Numbered from the stretch's first letter, positions 28,384 through 39,155 are shown. The stretch is DNA of 64,000 nt from an uncultured Bacteroidales bacterium (GCA_903916595.1 CAIWXI010000096.1:1-64000), one strand, 5' to 3'. The notes: generated from the letters alone by a model not told the origin. A program made the numbers and translations.

Positions 28384-29511
28384 TCAGGATTTAAGAGCCT
28401 TCTCAATGGAATCCCAGAGGCGGTCGGCTGTCTTTTGCCAGTTAAACAGGTCCTTTCTTCTCCTGCCACGTATGATCAGATCGTGGCGGATGCTATCGTA
28501 GTTCGCAATCTTATAAAGCGCATCTGATATGCTTTCTGGGCTGAAAGGATCCACGAAAAGGGCTGCATCTCCTGCAATCTCGGGCATGGAGGTAACCTGT
28601 GAAGTGATCACAGGAACGTCGCAACGAAAAGCTTCAACAATAGGTATGCCGAAGCCTTCGAAGTAGGAGACGTAAGTAAGGGCAAGGGCAGAGCCCAGAA
28701 CATTCACAAGTTCATTTATTTCAAGCCTCCCGATAAATACCACGTCATCCGAAAAAACCATCTCCTGAAAAGCCAGGTCAATGTCGCTTGTCCACCATTT
28801 CTTGGCTCCCACAATCAGAAGTTTAACAAACGAAGGATTGGATTTTTTGAAAAGATCAAAAGCTCTGAACAGGTTCGCCAGGTTTTTCCTTGGATGAAGG
28901 GAACCGATAAACACGAAGTAAGGACAGCCATCGGAATACTCCGCCCTGGTTTTTTTCTTCTCTTCCTCGGTTAAGGGCCGGTAGGCTTCATTATAACCAT
29001 CATATACCACATCGATTTTTGAGGGGTCTACATGGTACTGCGATACGATATCTTGCTTGGAGTATTCAGAGACAGTGGCTATTCTCACCGCCCGGGCGGC
29101 ATATTTCGGAAAAAAATAACGGTAATGCCGTCTTGTCCAGAAAGGCAGGTCATGAGGGTAATGTTCAAAGTTCAGGTCATGGAACACCGCCATCGACTTA
29201 ACATCAGTCTTTAACGAGAGATACCCGTCGGGAGAAAGGAAAAGATCGGGTTTAAGCTTCTTGAACAAACCGGGCAAGGTGAGTTCGAACCAATAATAAT
29301 AAAGGAAAGGATGGCGTGCGTGCGGATATTGAATGACAGGGGTGACATTATCTGAAAATAAAAAATTCTCATCATAATCGCGGTCAAAAATAAAATAGAA
29401 GCGGTGCTCGGGATGCTGGCTGGTGATCCTTTTAAGAGATTCGTAGGTGAACCAGCCAATTCCTTCGAGACGGTTTCTGATCAACAGGCGGGTATTGACA
29501 GCAATATTCAT
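28384..29511 (-). CDS. Glycosyltransferase family 4-like
   Basis: YFVFIGSLHPRKNLANLFRAF...YFEGFGIPIVEAFRCDVPVITSQVTSMPEIAGDAALFVDPF. Confidence 0.9.
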   Translation of the reverse strand: MNIAVNTRLLIRNRLEGIGWFTYESLKRITSQHPEHRFYFIFDRDYDENFLFSDNVTPVIQYPHARHPFLYYYWFELTLPGLFKKLKPDLFLSPDGYLSLKTDVKSMAVFHDLNFEHYPHDLPFWTRRHYRYFFPKYAARAVRIATVSEYSKQDIVSQYHVDPSKIDVVYDGYNEAYRPLTEEEKKKTRAEYSDGCPYFVFIGSLHPRKNLANLFRAFDLFKKSNPSFVKLLIVGAKKWWTSDIDLAFQEMVFSDDVVFIGRLEINELVNVLGSALALTYVSYFEGFGIPIVEAFRCDVPVITSQVTSMPEIAGDAALFVDPFSPESISDALYKIANYDSIRHDLIIRGRRRKDLFNWQKTADRLWDSIEKALKS

Positions 29512-29596
29512 TGATTTTTTTAACTTTGTCACAAATATCTTAATTTTTTGATGATTGTCGGGAAAATTTTTCCCATGCAATTAAAAAAAATGAAAA

Positions 29597-31072
29597 ATGA
29601 TGCAACGGAAATTCCTTACTAACCTTGGTTTGCTTCTGTTCCTGAATCTGCTAATCAAGCCTTTCTGGGTATTTGGTATTGACCGTACCGTACAAAACCT
29701 TGTGGGAGTAGAGGCTTTCGGGTTTTATTTTGTTGTTTTCAATTTTTCATTTCTTTTCAACATTTTACTTGACCTGGGGATCACGAATTTCAATAACAGG
29801 AATATTGCCCAGAACCATCACTTGCTCAGCAAGCATTTTTCCGGGATTTTGTTAATGAAATTGCTGCTTGCGTTTCTATACCTGGGAGTGACTTTCTTTA
29901 TTGCAATCTGGAAATACAATCCCGACCAGCTGAAGCTGCTTGGGGTTTTAGCTTTTAACCAGTTTTTAATCTCGTTCATACTATACCTGAGATCCAATAT
30001 TTCGGGCTTGCTGATGTTCAAAACCGACAGTTTTCTTTCGGTCCTTGACCGCATGCTGATGATCATATTCTGCAGTATCCTTCTTTGGGGGCATGTTACA
30101 TCAACACCATTCAGGATAGAGTGGTTTGTGTATTCACAAACGGCAGCTTATGTCTTTACAGCGATTACCGCCTTGCTGATTGTAAGCAAGAAGGCAAAAT
30201 TCAAGCGCCTGAACTGGAACTGGCCGTTTTTTCTGATGATCATAAAACAAAGCGCACCGTTTGCACTGCTCGTATTATTTATGACTTTTTACAACAGGCT
30301 CGACCCGGTGATGCTCGGGGCTCTTCTCGACAAGTCAAAGGGCAATGAGCAGGCAGGGATTTATGCTTCAGGTTTCCGTCTTTTCGATGCAGTGAATATG
30401 ATTGCCTACCTTTTTTCGGTATTGCTGATCCCTGTTTTTTCAAAAATGATCAAGCACAAGGAAAATATCGAGCATATGGTAAAACTCGCGTTTACCATGA
30501 TCATCACACCAGCCATTCTGGTTGCACTGGGTTCTTATTTCTATAGCAACGAGCTGATGGCCTTATTATATAATGCGCATCTTCACGATTCGGCTCATGT
30601 ATTTCAGATACTCATGGGAGGGTTCGTGGCGGTTTCAACCACTTATATCTTCGGCACCCTTCTTACCGCCAACGGAAATCTGAAAGAACTCAATATTATA
30701 GCTTTCTTCGGATTGCTGATCAGTTTCTTTTTTAACTTTTTTCTCATCCCGAAATACCTGGCTATCGGTTCGGCTTATGCAAGCCTCATCACCCAGTTCT
30801 CCACGGCCATCGTACAGGTGATCCTTGCAGTAAAGGTCTTTAAACTAAAGCCCAACTACCGCTTTCTCTTCACTTTGTTTTTATACATCATGGGTGTTGT
30901 GCTGTTTAATATGCTTTCGCGGGTATACCCTGTAACGCTTCCTTTTATCCCTGGCCACCTTAACTGGATGGGAGGATTCATGCTGATGATCATTGCATCA
31001 ATCCTGCTGTCGGTGGTGCTGAAACTTTGGAATGTAGGTTCTCTGATCAGGATACTGCGCGGCGAACGATGA
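29597..31072 (+). CDS. Polysaccharide flippase (Wzx/MATE-like)
   Basis: About 12-14 hydrophobic segments; oligosaccharide flippase-like sequence. Confidence 0.82.
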   Translation: MMQRKFLTNLGLLLFLNLLIKPFWVFGIDRTVQNLVGVEAFGFYFVVFNFSFLFNILLDLGITNFNNRNIAQNHHLLSKHFSGILLMKLLLAFLYLGVTFFIAIWKYNPDQLKLLGVLAFNQFLISFILYLRSNISGLLMFKTDSFLSVLDRMLMIIFCSILLWGHVTSTPFRIEWFVYSQTAAYVFTAITALLIVSKKAKFKRLNWNWPFFLMIIKQSAPFALLVLFMTFYNRLDPVMLGALLDKSKGNEQAGIYASGFRLFDAVNMIAYLFSVLLIPVFSKMIKHKENIEHMVKLAFTMIITPAILVALGSYFYSNELMALLYNAHLHDSAHVFQILMGGFVAVSTTYIFGTLLTANGNLKELNIIAFFGLLISFFFNFFLIPKYLAIGSAYASLITQFSTAIVQVILAVKVFKLKPNYRFLFTLFLYIMGVVLFNMLSRVYPVTLPFIPGHLNWMGGFMLMIIASILLSVVLKLWNVGSLIRILRGER

Positions 31073-31123
31073 TGTATTGCTGATTGCCTCTTTCCTTTTT
31101 TCATTTGGTAATATTCCCTACCT

Positions 31124-32197
31124 TTGAAGCAAATTTCATCCCCCATCTCTATGGACGGTAACGAAAAGAAGACCGAAGAATTCAATTCTTCCAATCTGGT
31201 GATCTTTCTCTATAAGTGGAGAAAACCACTACTCATTGTTGTACTTAGCGCCCTGTTTGGCTCCTGGTTTTTCTCCCTGCCCTGGTTTATCACTCCAAAG
31301 TACAAATCCACGGTTATTATGTTCCCTGCCAGTACCAGTTCTATTTCGAAGGCCCTGTTGAGTTCACAGTATTCCAAAGGGCAGGACCTTGTCGAGATCG
31401 GCGAACAGGAGCAGGCCGAACAGCTTTTACAAATCCTTAATTCAAGCCGTATCAGGGAACGTATCATTAACAAGTTTCACCTGATGGAGCATTACGGGAT
31501 CGACACATCCGCCCATTATAAATATTCAAAGCTTTACAAGGAATATGAGGATAACATCAGTTTCCGCCGTACTGAATTCATGGCGGTACAGATCACTGTT
31601 TATGATGAAGATCCCCAGCTTGCTACCGATATAGCAAACGGCATATCCTGCCTTCTCGATACTGTTAAGAATGAAATGCAGAGACAGCGTTCTGTAAAGG
31701 GTCTTCATATTGTTGAACAGGAATATAACGACCTGCAAAAGGAACTGAACAACATCGTTGATTCATTGGTAAAGCTGGGTTCACTTGGCGTAAACGAGGT
31801 GGAATACCAGTCGCAGGTACTCAACCAGCAGCTTGCAGTAACTATTACCACGGGAAACAAATCAGCACAAGCCTTGCTCCAGAAAAAACTGGATGTGCTG
31901 GGGAAATACGGCGGAGTGTATACTTCGCTTAAGAACGCATTGGAATTCAAAACCGAGCAGCTTACTCTCCTTCAGGCCAAATACAAGCAGGCTAAAGTCG
32001 ACGCGGAAGAGAGCCTGCCGGTAAAATTTGTCGTAAGTGACGCATATAAAGCCGAGCGAAATTCTTATCCCATCCGCTGGCTGATCATGCTGGTGTCGGC
32101 TATCTCAGCTTTATTCCTCGCGGTAATCGTGATTATGATCATGGAAAAGATCAACGAGTATAACACCCAGAAAAATTTTCAGTTAGGACAGTCATAA
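31124..32197 (+). CDS. Wzz/chain-length-determinant-like membrane protein
   Basis: N- and C-terminal TM segments flanking a coiled periplasmic region; SYPIRWLIMLVSAISALFLAVIVIMIME. Confidence 0.78.
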   Translation: MKQISSPISMDGNEKKTEEFNSSNLVIFLYKWRKPLLIVVLSALFGSWFFSLPWFITPKYKSTVIMFPASTSSISKALLSSQYSKGQDLVEIGEQEQAEQLLQILNSSRIRERIINKFHLMEHYGIDTSAHYKYSKLYKEYEDNISFRRTEFMAVQITVYDEDPQLATDIANGISCLLDTVKNEMQRQRSVKGLHIVEQEYNDLQKELNNIVDSLVKLGSLGVNEVEYQSQVLNQQLAVTITTGNKSAQALLQKKLDVLGKYGGVYTSLKNALEFKTEQLTLLQAKYKQAKVDAEESLPVKFVVSDAYKAERNSYPIRWLIMLVSAISALFLAVIVIMIMEKINEYNTQKNFQLGQS

Positions 32198-32228
32198 AAA
32201 TTCAGATCAATAGAAAAATCTCAGATTT

Positions 32229-33179
32229 ATGGATAATTTCTTCAATAATGTAAAGCTGCTGGATATCATTGTCAAATGGAAGTATCATCTGCTTGCTGTT
32301 GTTGTTGCTGCAATGCTGTTATCAGTATTGTTCTCAAGTGCCCTCTTCATTAAACCCTTGTACAAATCCTATGCGCTGGTATATCCCTCAAATATATCGC
32401 CGTATTCGACCGAGAACGAAACTGAGCAAATGATGCAGATGTTACAGTCGAGAGACATCCGCGACAGCGTGATCCACAGGTTCAATCTTGCCAAACACTG
32501 GGAAATTGATTCTACATATCAGTATTTTATGAGCACCATGGTATTTTACTGGGATCAGAGGGTGAGGATCGGGAAGACCCCGAATGAAGCGGTGGAGATT
32601 GAAGTCCTTGATCCGGATCCGCAGATCGCCTGCGATATGACAACAGCCATCATCGATTACTATAATCTAAAGGTGAGGGAGCTTCATAAAGAGAAATTTG
32701 GCGAAGTGGTCGAAAATTACAACTTTATTATGGCGGTCAAACAGCATTACGTAGATTCCCTGAGCAAGCTGATCGTTGATCTTGGAACAAAGTACGGTAT
32801 GATGGATTATGGCAGCCAGACCCGTGAAGTGATGCGTGCTTATTTTGAAAACAAGAACAGCGGCGAGGTTCAGAAATACAAGCGCAATCTGGAAGAACAT
32901 GGGGGAGACTATCTTAAACTTGTGCAATTAATGAATACCGAATCTGGTGCTCTTGCAGCTATGAAACTGGATGCCGACAGGGCCCTTATGGATTTCAACA
33001 GAAGGTATACACATGCCAACGTTCTGAGCAAGCCCTTTCCGGCCGACAAAAAATCTTTTCCTGTACGCTGGCTTATCATGCTGATGTCGACCGTAGCAGC
33101 TTTATTTCTTGCACTGATTGTTGCCGGTATTATCGAAAACAGGAAACAAAATTCCCTGAATGCAGCTCAGCAAGGATAA
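32229..33179 (+). CDS. Second Wzz-like chain-length-determinant protein
   Basis: Same topology and C-terminal SFPVRWLIMLMSTVAALFLALIVAGIIE. Confidence 0.75.
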   Translation: MDNFFNNVKLLDIIVKWKYHLLAVVVAAMLLSVLFSSALFIKPLYKSYALVYPSNISPYSTENETEQMMQMLQSRDIRDSVIHRFNLAKHWEIDSTYQYFMSTMVFYWDQRVRIGKTPNEAVEIEVLDPDPQIACDMTTAIIDYYNLKVRELHKEKFGEVVENYNFIMAVKQHYVDSLSKLIVDLGTKYGMMDYGSQTREVMRAYFENKNSGEVQKYKRNLEEHGGDYLKLVQLMNTESGALAAMKLDADRALMDFNRRYTHANVLSKPFPADKKSFPVRWLIMLMSTVAALFLALIVAGIIENRKQNSLNAAQQG

Positions 33180-34638
33180 GATACAGGAAATCAGAAGTTA
33201 TCTGGCCGGGGAGAATGTGAGATTTACCCTGTTTTATGTCATCAGCGGCTTATTTATACTGCTGAATGCATACATGGTATACCGCAATGTTTATTACACA
33301 CTTCTTCTGCCTCTGGCCCTGGTAATTCTTTACCTGTTCTTTTACCGCGTCGATTATATTCTGCTCCTGATAACATTCTTTACACCCCTTGCGGTGAACA
33401 TGACGCAGTTCGAATTCAACGTGGGGATTTCTATGCCAACTGAGCCTCTGATGTTCGGAGTACTGCTGCTGTTTGTCCTGAAATTACTGTACCAGAATAA
33501 TTTTGAAGCAAAGGTTTGGAAGCATCCTATGACTATCATCATTGGACTTCAGTTCCTCTGGATCTTTATAACCAGCATAACAAGCCAGTACCCCCTGGTT
33601 TCTTTTAAATTTTTATTGGCGAGACTATGGTTTGTAATTCCGTTTTACATCTTTGCCATCCATCTTTTCAGAAAAAAACAAAATATCAGGCTGTTTGTCT
33701 GGCTTTATGCAATTCCCCTGGTGATCGTGATCATTAATACAACCTACCAGCACTCCCTGTGGGCTTTTGATGAGAACGCGGGGCATTGGGTAATGACACC
33801 ATTCTATAACGACCATACTGCATATGGTGCAATCCTGGCTCTTTTCGTACCTGTTTTCGTTGGCTTTACTTTTACCCAGTCATACTCGCGACTGGTCCGG
33901 TTCTGTGCTCTAGGAGTGCTTTTGTTTCTGCTGATGGCCTTGTACCTTTCGTATTGCCGTGCGGCATGGATCAGCCTTGTTATAGCGCTCTCATTCTATT
34001 TAGTGATTCTTTTCAGGATCAAGTTCAAGTTTATTGTATTCTCTCTGTTGATAGGGGGACTCATTTTTTATATTTTTCAATTTGAAATTCTGGATTCGCT
34101 CTCAAAAAATAAGCAGGGGACTTCCGGTAATTTTATGAAACATGTACAGTCCATGTCGAATATCAGTACCGATGCAAGTAATCTTGAACGGCTGAACCGA
34201 TGGTCTTCGGCTATCCGGATGTTCAGGGACAGACCAGTCTTCGGATTCGGACCAGGAACCTACCAGTTCGAATATGCTCCTTACCAGAGCTCTGAAGAGA
34301 AAACGCTTATAAGTACCAACGCCGGCGACAGAGGTAATTCACACAGCGAATATATTGGCCCCCTGGCGGAAGAGGGGCTGCCAGGGACTCTGCTTGTAAT
34401 TGCTGTTTTTATCTATTCAATTGTACTTGCCATGAGGGTTTACCGAAGGTCGGCAAACAAAGAAGTACGGATGCTTACTCTTGCTGCCATGCTCGGCCTC
34501 ATCACGTATTATTTCCACGGGCTGATGAACAACTTTCTGGACTCCGACAAAGCATCGGTGCCTGTTTGGGGGTTTATTGCAATCCTGGTCGCCTGTGACC
34601 TGTATCACATCCCCTCCAGGGAAAAGCAGGAGGAATAA
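33160..34638 (+). CDS. O-antigen ligase/polymerase-like membrane protein
   Basis: Multi-TM; FGFGPGTYQFEYAPYQ...GNSHSEYIGPLAEEGLPG. Confidence 0.83.
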   Translation: MQLSKDKIQEIRSYLAGENVRFTLFYVISGLFILLNAYMVYRNVYYTLLLPLALVILYLFFYRVDYILLLITFFTPLAVNMTQFEFNVGISMPTEPLMFGVLLLFVLKLLYQNNFEAKVWKHPMTIIIGLQFLWIFITSITSQYPLVSFKFLLARLWFVIPFYIFAIHLFRKKQNIRLFVWLYAIPLVIVIINTTYQHSLWAFDENAGHWVMTPFYNDHTAYGAILALFVPVFVGFTFTQSYSRLVRFCALGVLLFLLMALYLSYCRAAWISLVIALSFYLVILFRIKFKFIVFSLLIGGLIFYIFQFEILDSLSKNKQGTSGNFMKHVQSMSNISTDASNLERLNRWSSAIRMFRDRPVFGFGPGTYQFEYAPYQSSEEKTLISTNAGDRGNSHSEYIGPLAEEGLPGTLLVIAVFIYSIVLAMRVYRRSANKEVRMLTLAAMLGLITYYFHGLMNNFLDSDKASVPVWGFIAILVACDLYHIPSREKQEE

Positions 34639-34649
34639 TTTTAATTTTT

Positions 34650-35579
34650 TTATCTGAGTTTTTTCAGCAGATCGGGAAGCATTCTAACAGCGGCAATCTC
34701 TTTCCATTTTTTTCGCGGGTCATCAGCCGGAATACCCCAATAGGTTTTTCCGCCTTCAAGTGATTTGTCTACACCCGTCAGGGCCAGGACAATGGCTTTT
34801 TTTCCGATCACCAGGTCTTTGTTTACCGATACTCTTGCCCAGAGGATCACGTCGTCTTCGATACGGGTCACTCCTGCAATCGCACAATGAGCTCCGATCA
34901 GGCAGTTCCGGCCTACAAAAGTGTCGTGTCCGATCTGGATGTGATTGTCGAGCTTGGTTCCGTATGAAATCGTAGTATTGCCCGAAACGCCTTTGTCGAT
35001 CGCCGTGGCAGCCCCGATCTCGACTTTATCTTCTATAACAACCTTGCCGCAGGACTCAAGTTTCTTCCAGCCTTCGGGCCTGCGCTGGAAATAATACGCG
35101 TCGGCTCCAAGTACAGCCCCGGAATGAATGATCACATCATCACCAATCTCGGTATAGTCGTAAATACTTGCATTGGCATGAATGATGCAGTTTTTCCCAA
35201 TCTTCACATGGTTCCCTATAAATGCCCCCGGCTGAATTACTGTTCCTTCACCGATAAGAGCTGAAGGGCTTACCATAGTCTGGGCTTTTTCGAAAGGGCG
35301 GAAACGGGTTGCCAGTGACACGTAAGCGTCGAAAGGTTTATCGTGGATCAGTAAAACTTTGCCTTCAGGACATTCCACTTCTTTGTTGATGAGAATGGTG
35401 GTGGCCGCAGAATTCAGTGCCTTGCTGTAATATTTGGGATGGTCAACGAAGGTCAGGTCCCCGGCTTCGACCATGTGGATCTCGTTGATGCCGCTAACGA
35501 CGAAATCAGGGTTGCCGATCATGCGGGCACCGATCAGCTCAGCGACTTCGGAAAGGTTTAATGGAGTTGGAAATTTCAT
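34650..35579 (-). CDS. LpxD-like UDP-3-O-acylglucosamine N-acyltransferase paralogue (left-handed beta helix)
   Basis: Hexapeptide repeats VIQPGAFIGNHVKIGKNCIIHANASIYDYTEIGDDVIIHSGAVLGADAYYF. Confidence 0.83.
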   Translation of the reverse strand: MKFPTPLNLSEVAELIGARMIGNPDFVVSGINEIHMVEAGDLTFVDHPKYYSKALNSAATTILINKEVECPEGKVLLIHDKPFDAYVSLATRFRPFEKAQTMVSPSALIGEGTVIQPGAFIGNHVKIGKNCIIHANASIYDYTEIGDDVIIHSGAVLGADAYYFQRRPEGWKKLESCGKVVIEDKVEIGAATAIDKGVSGNTTISYGTKLDNHIQIGHDTFVGRNCLIGAHCAIAGVTRIEDDVILWARVSVNKDLVIGKKAIVLALTGVDKSLEGGKTYWGIPADDPRKKWKEIAAVRMLPDLLKKLR

Positions 35580-35580
35580 T

Positions 35581-35622
35581 CAATATTCAATATTCACTAT
35601 TCGTCATTCAATATTCGACATT
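35581..35622. repeat. CAATATT-type heptamer run between lpxD-like and efp genes
   Basis: CAATATT CAATATT CACTATT CGTCATT CAATATT CGACATT. Confidence 0.88.
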
Positions 35623-35626
35623 CAAA

Positions 35627-36196
35627 CTAAAATCCCTTCACCCTCTCGGCATACTCCCCAATCCTCGTATCAACCTTGATGATCTCATCGGTGTCGATAA
35701 ATAGTGGAATGCGTACTTTGGCGCCGGTCTCAACAATAGCATCCTTCAATGTGTTGGTGGCTGTATTGCCGCGGAGACCGGGTTCGGTGTAAGTTACTTT
35801 CAGGATGACAAATGGAGGCAGCTCGCAGGAAAGCGGTGTCTCGGTGTCGGCATGGAAAACAATTTCAACTTCTTGTCCTTCTTTGAGATACTGGGGAGCG
35901 TTAATCAGTTCTTCAGTGATAAAAATCTGTTCGAAGGTCTCGGTATGCATGAAATTATAGCCCGACTGATCTTTGAAAAGGTATTGGTATTTCCTGCGCT
36001 CAACACGGGCAATGTCAATCCTTACTCCTGAATCGAAAGTGTTGGAAATTACCCGTCCGCTTTTAAGGCTTTTAAGTTTTGTGCGGATAAATGCCGGGCC
36101 TTTGCCAGGCTTGACATGCTGAAATTCTACAATAGTATACAAATCATTGTTAAAATTGATGACCAGGCCATTCCTGATATCTGCGGTTGTTGCCAT
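35627..36196 (-). CDS. efp: Translation elongation factor P
   Basis: [58 protein letters not shown]. Confidence 0.97.
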   Translation of the reverse strand: MATTADIRNGLVINFNNDLYTIVEFQHVKPGKGPAFIRTKLKSLKSGRVISNTFDSGVRIDIARVERRKYQYLFKDQSGYNFMHTETFEQIFITEELINAPQYLKEGQEVEIVFHADTETPLSCELPPFVILKVTYTEPGLRGNTATNTLKDAIVETGAKVRIPLFIDTDEIIKVDTRIGEYAERVKGF

Positions 36197-36246
36197 AAAT
36201 GTAGTAGATTGATAGATCAGTTAAAAGGGCTGCAAAGGTAAGAATA

Positions 36247-36290
36247 AATGGTGAAATGGTGAAATGGTGAAATAGTGAAATTGAAATAAA
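36247..36290. repeat. (AATGGTGA)n octamer run
   Basis: aatggtgaaatggtgaaatggtgaaatagtgaaattgaaat. Confidence 0.92.
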
Positions 36291-36308
36291 TAAAATAAGC
36301 GAGTGTAA

Positions 36309-36932
36309 TCAGGATTTATAGTCTTCAATCTGCAGCGTTTTAACAGCGAAGGCCGATTCCTGCGCGTGCTGGTTGGAGCAAATCACAAGCGTACGCTTCC
36401 CTGCATATTCCTTCACGAGCTGAAGATACCAGTCAATGCCGGCTTTGTCGAGGTTCATTACCGGCTCATCAAGAAGCAGCAAGGGGACATCACTAAAAAA
36501 GGCCAGGGCCAGCTTCACTCTTTGTTTCATGCCCGAAGAGTACTGCCTGATAGGTTTTGATTTCCTGACTTTCAGGTCCAGAATTTCCTTCACTTTGTTT
36601 GCATCCATTCCCGGGAGGTAGGGCTTGAATGAAAAATGAAAATCCATCATTTCATCAAGAGTAAAGTCCTCGATGATCTCAAGGTAGGGTGCGACCATTG
36701 CCAGATGACGGAAGATGAGATTATCGGGAACCTCCTTTCCGCAGTATTCATATATTATTTTTCCTGATGTGGCATGAATGCTTCCCGCTATGACCTGAAG
36801 CAGGGTTGATTTGCCAGAGCCGTTACGGCCCAGTATCGCACAGGTTTCACCCGAATGGAGTTCCAGAAAAAGAGAACGGAATATCCATTCATTAATGAAT
36901 TTTTTTCCTATGCCATCCAGATATATATTCAT
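36309..36932 (-). CDS. ABC transporter ATP-binding protein, no adjacent permease seen
   Basis: ILGRNGSGKSTLLQVIAG (Walker A), YSSGMKQRVKLALAFFSDVPLLLLDEP (signature and Walker B). Confidence 0.93.
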   Translation of the reverse strand: MNIYLDGIGKKFINEWIFRSLFLELHSGETCAILGRNGSGKSTLLQVIAGSIHATSGKIIYEYCGKEVPDNLIFRHLAMVAPYLEIIEDFTLDEMMDFHFSFKPYLPGMDANKVKEILDLKVRKSKPIRQYSSGMKQRVKLALAFFSDVPLLLLDEPVMNLDKAGIDWYLQLVKEYAGKRTLVICSNQHAQESAFAVKTLQIEDYKS

Positions 36933-36949
36933 GAAAAGGATTCAGGTGA

Positions 36950-37741
36950 TCAGTCGGATTTGCGTCTGCTAAGGCCTTTCATAATACCCCTCGAGGAGTT
37001 GGCAATAAATGAAAGGATCTCGTCGCGTTCGGGAGTAGCGGGCATTTCGGCTTCAATGATTCGCACTGCATTTGAAACATTGTACCCCTTTACAAAGATA
37101 GTACGGTAGATGTCCTGAATATGGTTGATCAGTTCGGAACTGAAACCCCGGCGTCGCAGTCCGATGGAGTTAACTCCCACGTACGACAGCGGATCTCTTG
37201 CAGCTTTGGTATAAGGAGGAACGTCTTTGCTCACTCCCGAACCGCCGCCAATAAAAGCGTGGGCTCCGATGTGCACAAACTGGTGAACAGCAACCACGCC
37301 CCCGAGTATCGCCCAGTCATCAATGTTGATATGACCGGCCAGGGCCGAATAACCTCCCATGATAACGTTGTTGCCAACCACGCAGTCATGCGCTATGTGA
37401 ACATAGCCCATCAGCAGGCAATTGTCGCCAATCACGGTCTCGTAACTGGCTTTGGTGCCCCGGTTCACGGTGACGTATTCGCGTATAGTCACGTTGTTGC
37501 CTATCCTCACGATGGTATCTTCCCCGCCGAACTTCAGATCCTGCGGAATAGCCGAAATGACCGCGCCCGGAAAGATCCTGCAGTTCTTGCCAATCCTGGC
37601 TCCTTCCATAATGGTCACATTTGGCCCAATCCATGTGCCATCTTCAATAATCACGTTCTTGTCGATCGTTACAAAGGGCTCAATCACCACGGTGGGAGCG
37701 ACCTTCGCCTGGGGGTTTACATATGCAAGCGGTTGATTCAT
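36950..37741 (-). CDS. lpxA: Acyl-ACP:UDP-N-acetylglucosamine O-acyltransferase
   Basis: FGGEDTIVRIGNNVTIREYVTVNRGTKASYETVIGDNCLLMGYVHIAHDCVVGNNVIM. Confidence 0.95.
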   Translation of the reverse strand: MNQPLAYVNPQAKVAPTVVIEPFVTIDKNVIIEDGTWIGPNVTIMEGARIGKNCRIFPGAVISAIPQDLKFGGEDTIVRIGNNVTIREYVTVNRGTKASYETVIGDNCLLMGYVHIAHDCVVGNNVIMGGYSALAGHINIDDWAILGGVVAVHQFVHIGAHAFIGGGSGVSKDVPPYTKAARDPLSYVGVNSIGLRRRGFSSELINHIQDIYRTIFVKGYNVSNAVRIIEAEMPATPERDEILSFIANSSRGIMKGLSRRKSD

Positions 37742-37747
37742 ATATAG

Positions 37748-39139
37748 TTATTTTCTTATTACCTGTGCCATCATCTCAGCTTCCATCACCAGTTTACTAC
37801 CCACGTAAGCCACGCCTTTCATAGATACCAGGCCACGGCGGATGGGGGCCGACAGCTGGTTGTAAAAAACGATGGTATCGCCGGGTACAACTTTGCTTCT
37901 GAATTTTACGCTTTCGATCTTTACAAATAAAGTCGTATAATTATGCGGATCCTCCACTGTACTCAGCGCGAGGATACCGCCTGTCTGGGCCATTGCTTCA
38001 ATCTGAAGAACTCCGGGCATAACCGGTTCCTGGGGGAAATGCCCCACGAAATAAGGTTCGTTCATGGTCACATTCTTGATTCCTACCACGTAGTCGCTAC
38101 CCATCTCAATAATCCGGTCGATGAAAAGGAATGGCGGCCGGTGAGGGAGAATCTTCTGGATCTGGTTAATGTCGTAAAGCGTCTTCGAAAGGTCGAATTT
38201 ATGTACCTCGTGATGTTTTTTCTCTTTTCTGATCTGTTTCTTGATCAGCTTTGCAAACTGAACATTCGAATAATGACCCGGTCTGGTGGCAATGATATGG
38301 GCTTTGATGGGCATACCAACCAGGGTGAGGTCGCCGATGACATCAAGAAGTTTATGCCTCGCGGGCTCATTGGGGAATTGCAGGTCGAGGTTATTCAGAA
38401 TGCCTTCGCTCGGAAGAACCTCCACTTTGGGTTTGTTGAATATCCTGGCAAGGTGGTCCAGCTCTTCCTTCGAGACAGCCCGGTTCACAAACACGATCGC
38501 ATTGCTGAGGTCGCCCCCCTTGATAAGGTTGTTGTTGAGGAGGTATTCCATCTCGTGCAGGAAAACAAAGGTCCTGCAGGTAGCAATCTCATCTTTAAAT
38601 CTGCGGATGTCGTTCAGGGTTGCATTCTGAGAATGCAGCACGTTCGATTCATAGTCGATCATCACGCTCAGCCTGTACTCCTTCGAAGGCATCGCGATCA
38701 TCTCTACCTTCTTTTCAGGGTTGGTATAGGTGATGATCTGGTTCAGTTCGAAATATTTTCTCGGGGCATTCTGCTCCACGGTGCCCACACCGCTCAGGGC
38801 CTCAACATAGAAACGGGAACTGCCGTCAAGAATGGGAGTTTCCGACTGGTTCATCTCAATCAGCACATTGTCAATCTCCAGTCCGGTAAGGGCTGCCATC
38901 ACATGCTCAACAGTGTCTATTCTCGATCCCTCATACTCAATGCTGGTCCCCCGCGAAGTGTCGACCACAAGGTCCACATCGGCTTCAACAAGAACGTTGT
39001 TGCTCAGGTCGGTACGCCTGAATTTAATGCCGTGGTTTGGCGGGGCCGGATTAAAAGTAAGTGTAACATCAAGGCCTGTATGTAACCCAACACCGGAAAC
39101 ACTGACGGCAGATTTTATGGTTTTTTGCTTATCGCTCAT
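37748..39139 (-). CDS. lpxC-fabZ: Bifunctional LpxC deacetylase / FabZ dehydratase
   Basis: QKTIKSAVSVSGVGLHTG...ALTGLEIDNVLIEMNQSETPILDGSS; C-terminal ILPHRPPFLFIDRI...VGHFPQEPVMPGVLQIEAMAQTGG. Confidence 0.97.
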   Translation of the reverse strand: MSDKQKTIKSAVSVSGVGLHTGLDVTLTFNPAPPNHGIKFRRTDLSNNVLVEADVDLVVDTSRGTSIEYEGSRIDTVEHVMAALTGLEIDNVLIEMNQSETPILDGSSRFYVEALSGVGTVEQNAPRKYFELNQIITYTNPEKKVEMIAMPSKEYRLSVMIDYESNVLHSQNATLNDIRRFKDEIATCRTFVFLHEMEYLLNNNLIKGGDLSNAIVFVNRAVSKEELDHLARIFNKPKVEVLPSEGILNNLDLQFPNEPARHKLLDVIGDLTLVGMPIKAHIIATRPGHYSNVQFAKLIKKQIRKEKKHHEVHKFDLSKTLYDINQIQKILPHRPPFLFIDRIIEMGSDYVVGIKNVTMNEPYFVGHFPQEPVMPGVLQIEAMAQTGGILALSTVEDPHNYTTLFVKIESVKFRSKVVPGDTIVFYNQLSAPIRRGLVSMKGVAYVGSKLVMEAEMMAQVIRK

Positions 39140-39155
39140 TTATTCTTATTCGGTT

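Noticed and set aside
29563-29577. gggaaaatttttccc as a terminator or operator
   Set aside because: Imperfect and very short, lies between divergent genes; insufficient evidence.
37943-39085. 380-aa plus-strand ORF antisense to lpxC-fabZ
   Set aside because: Fully overlapped by a clearly conserved minus-strand gene; no recognisable motif.
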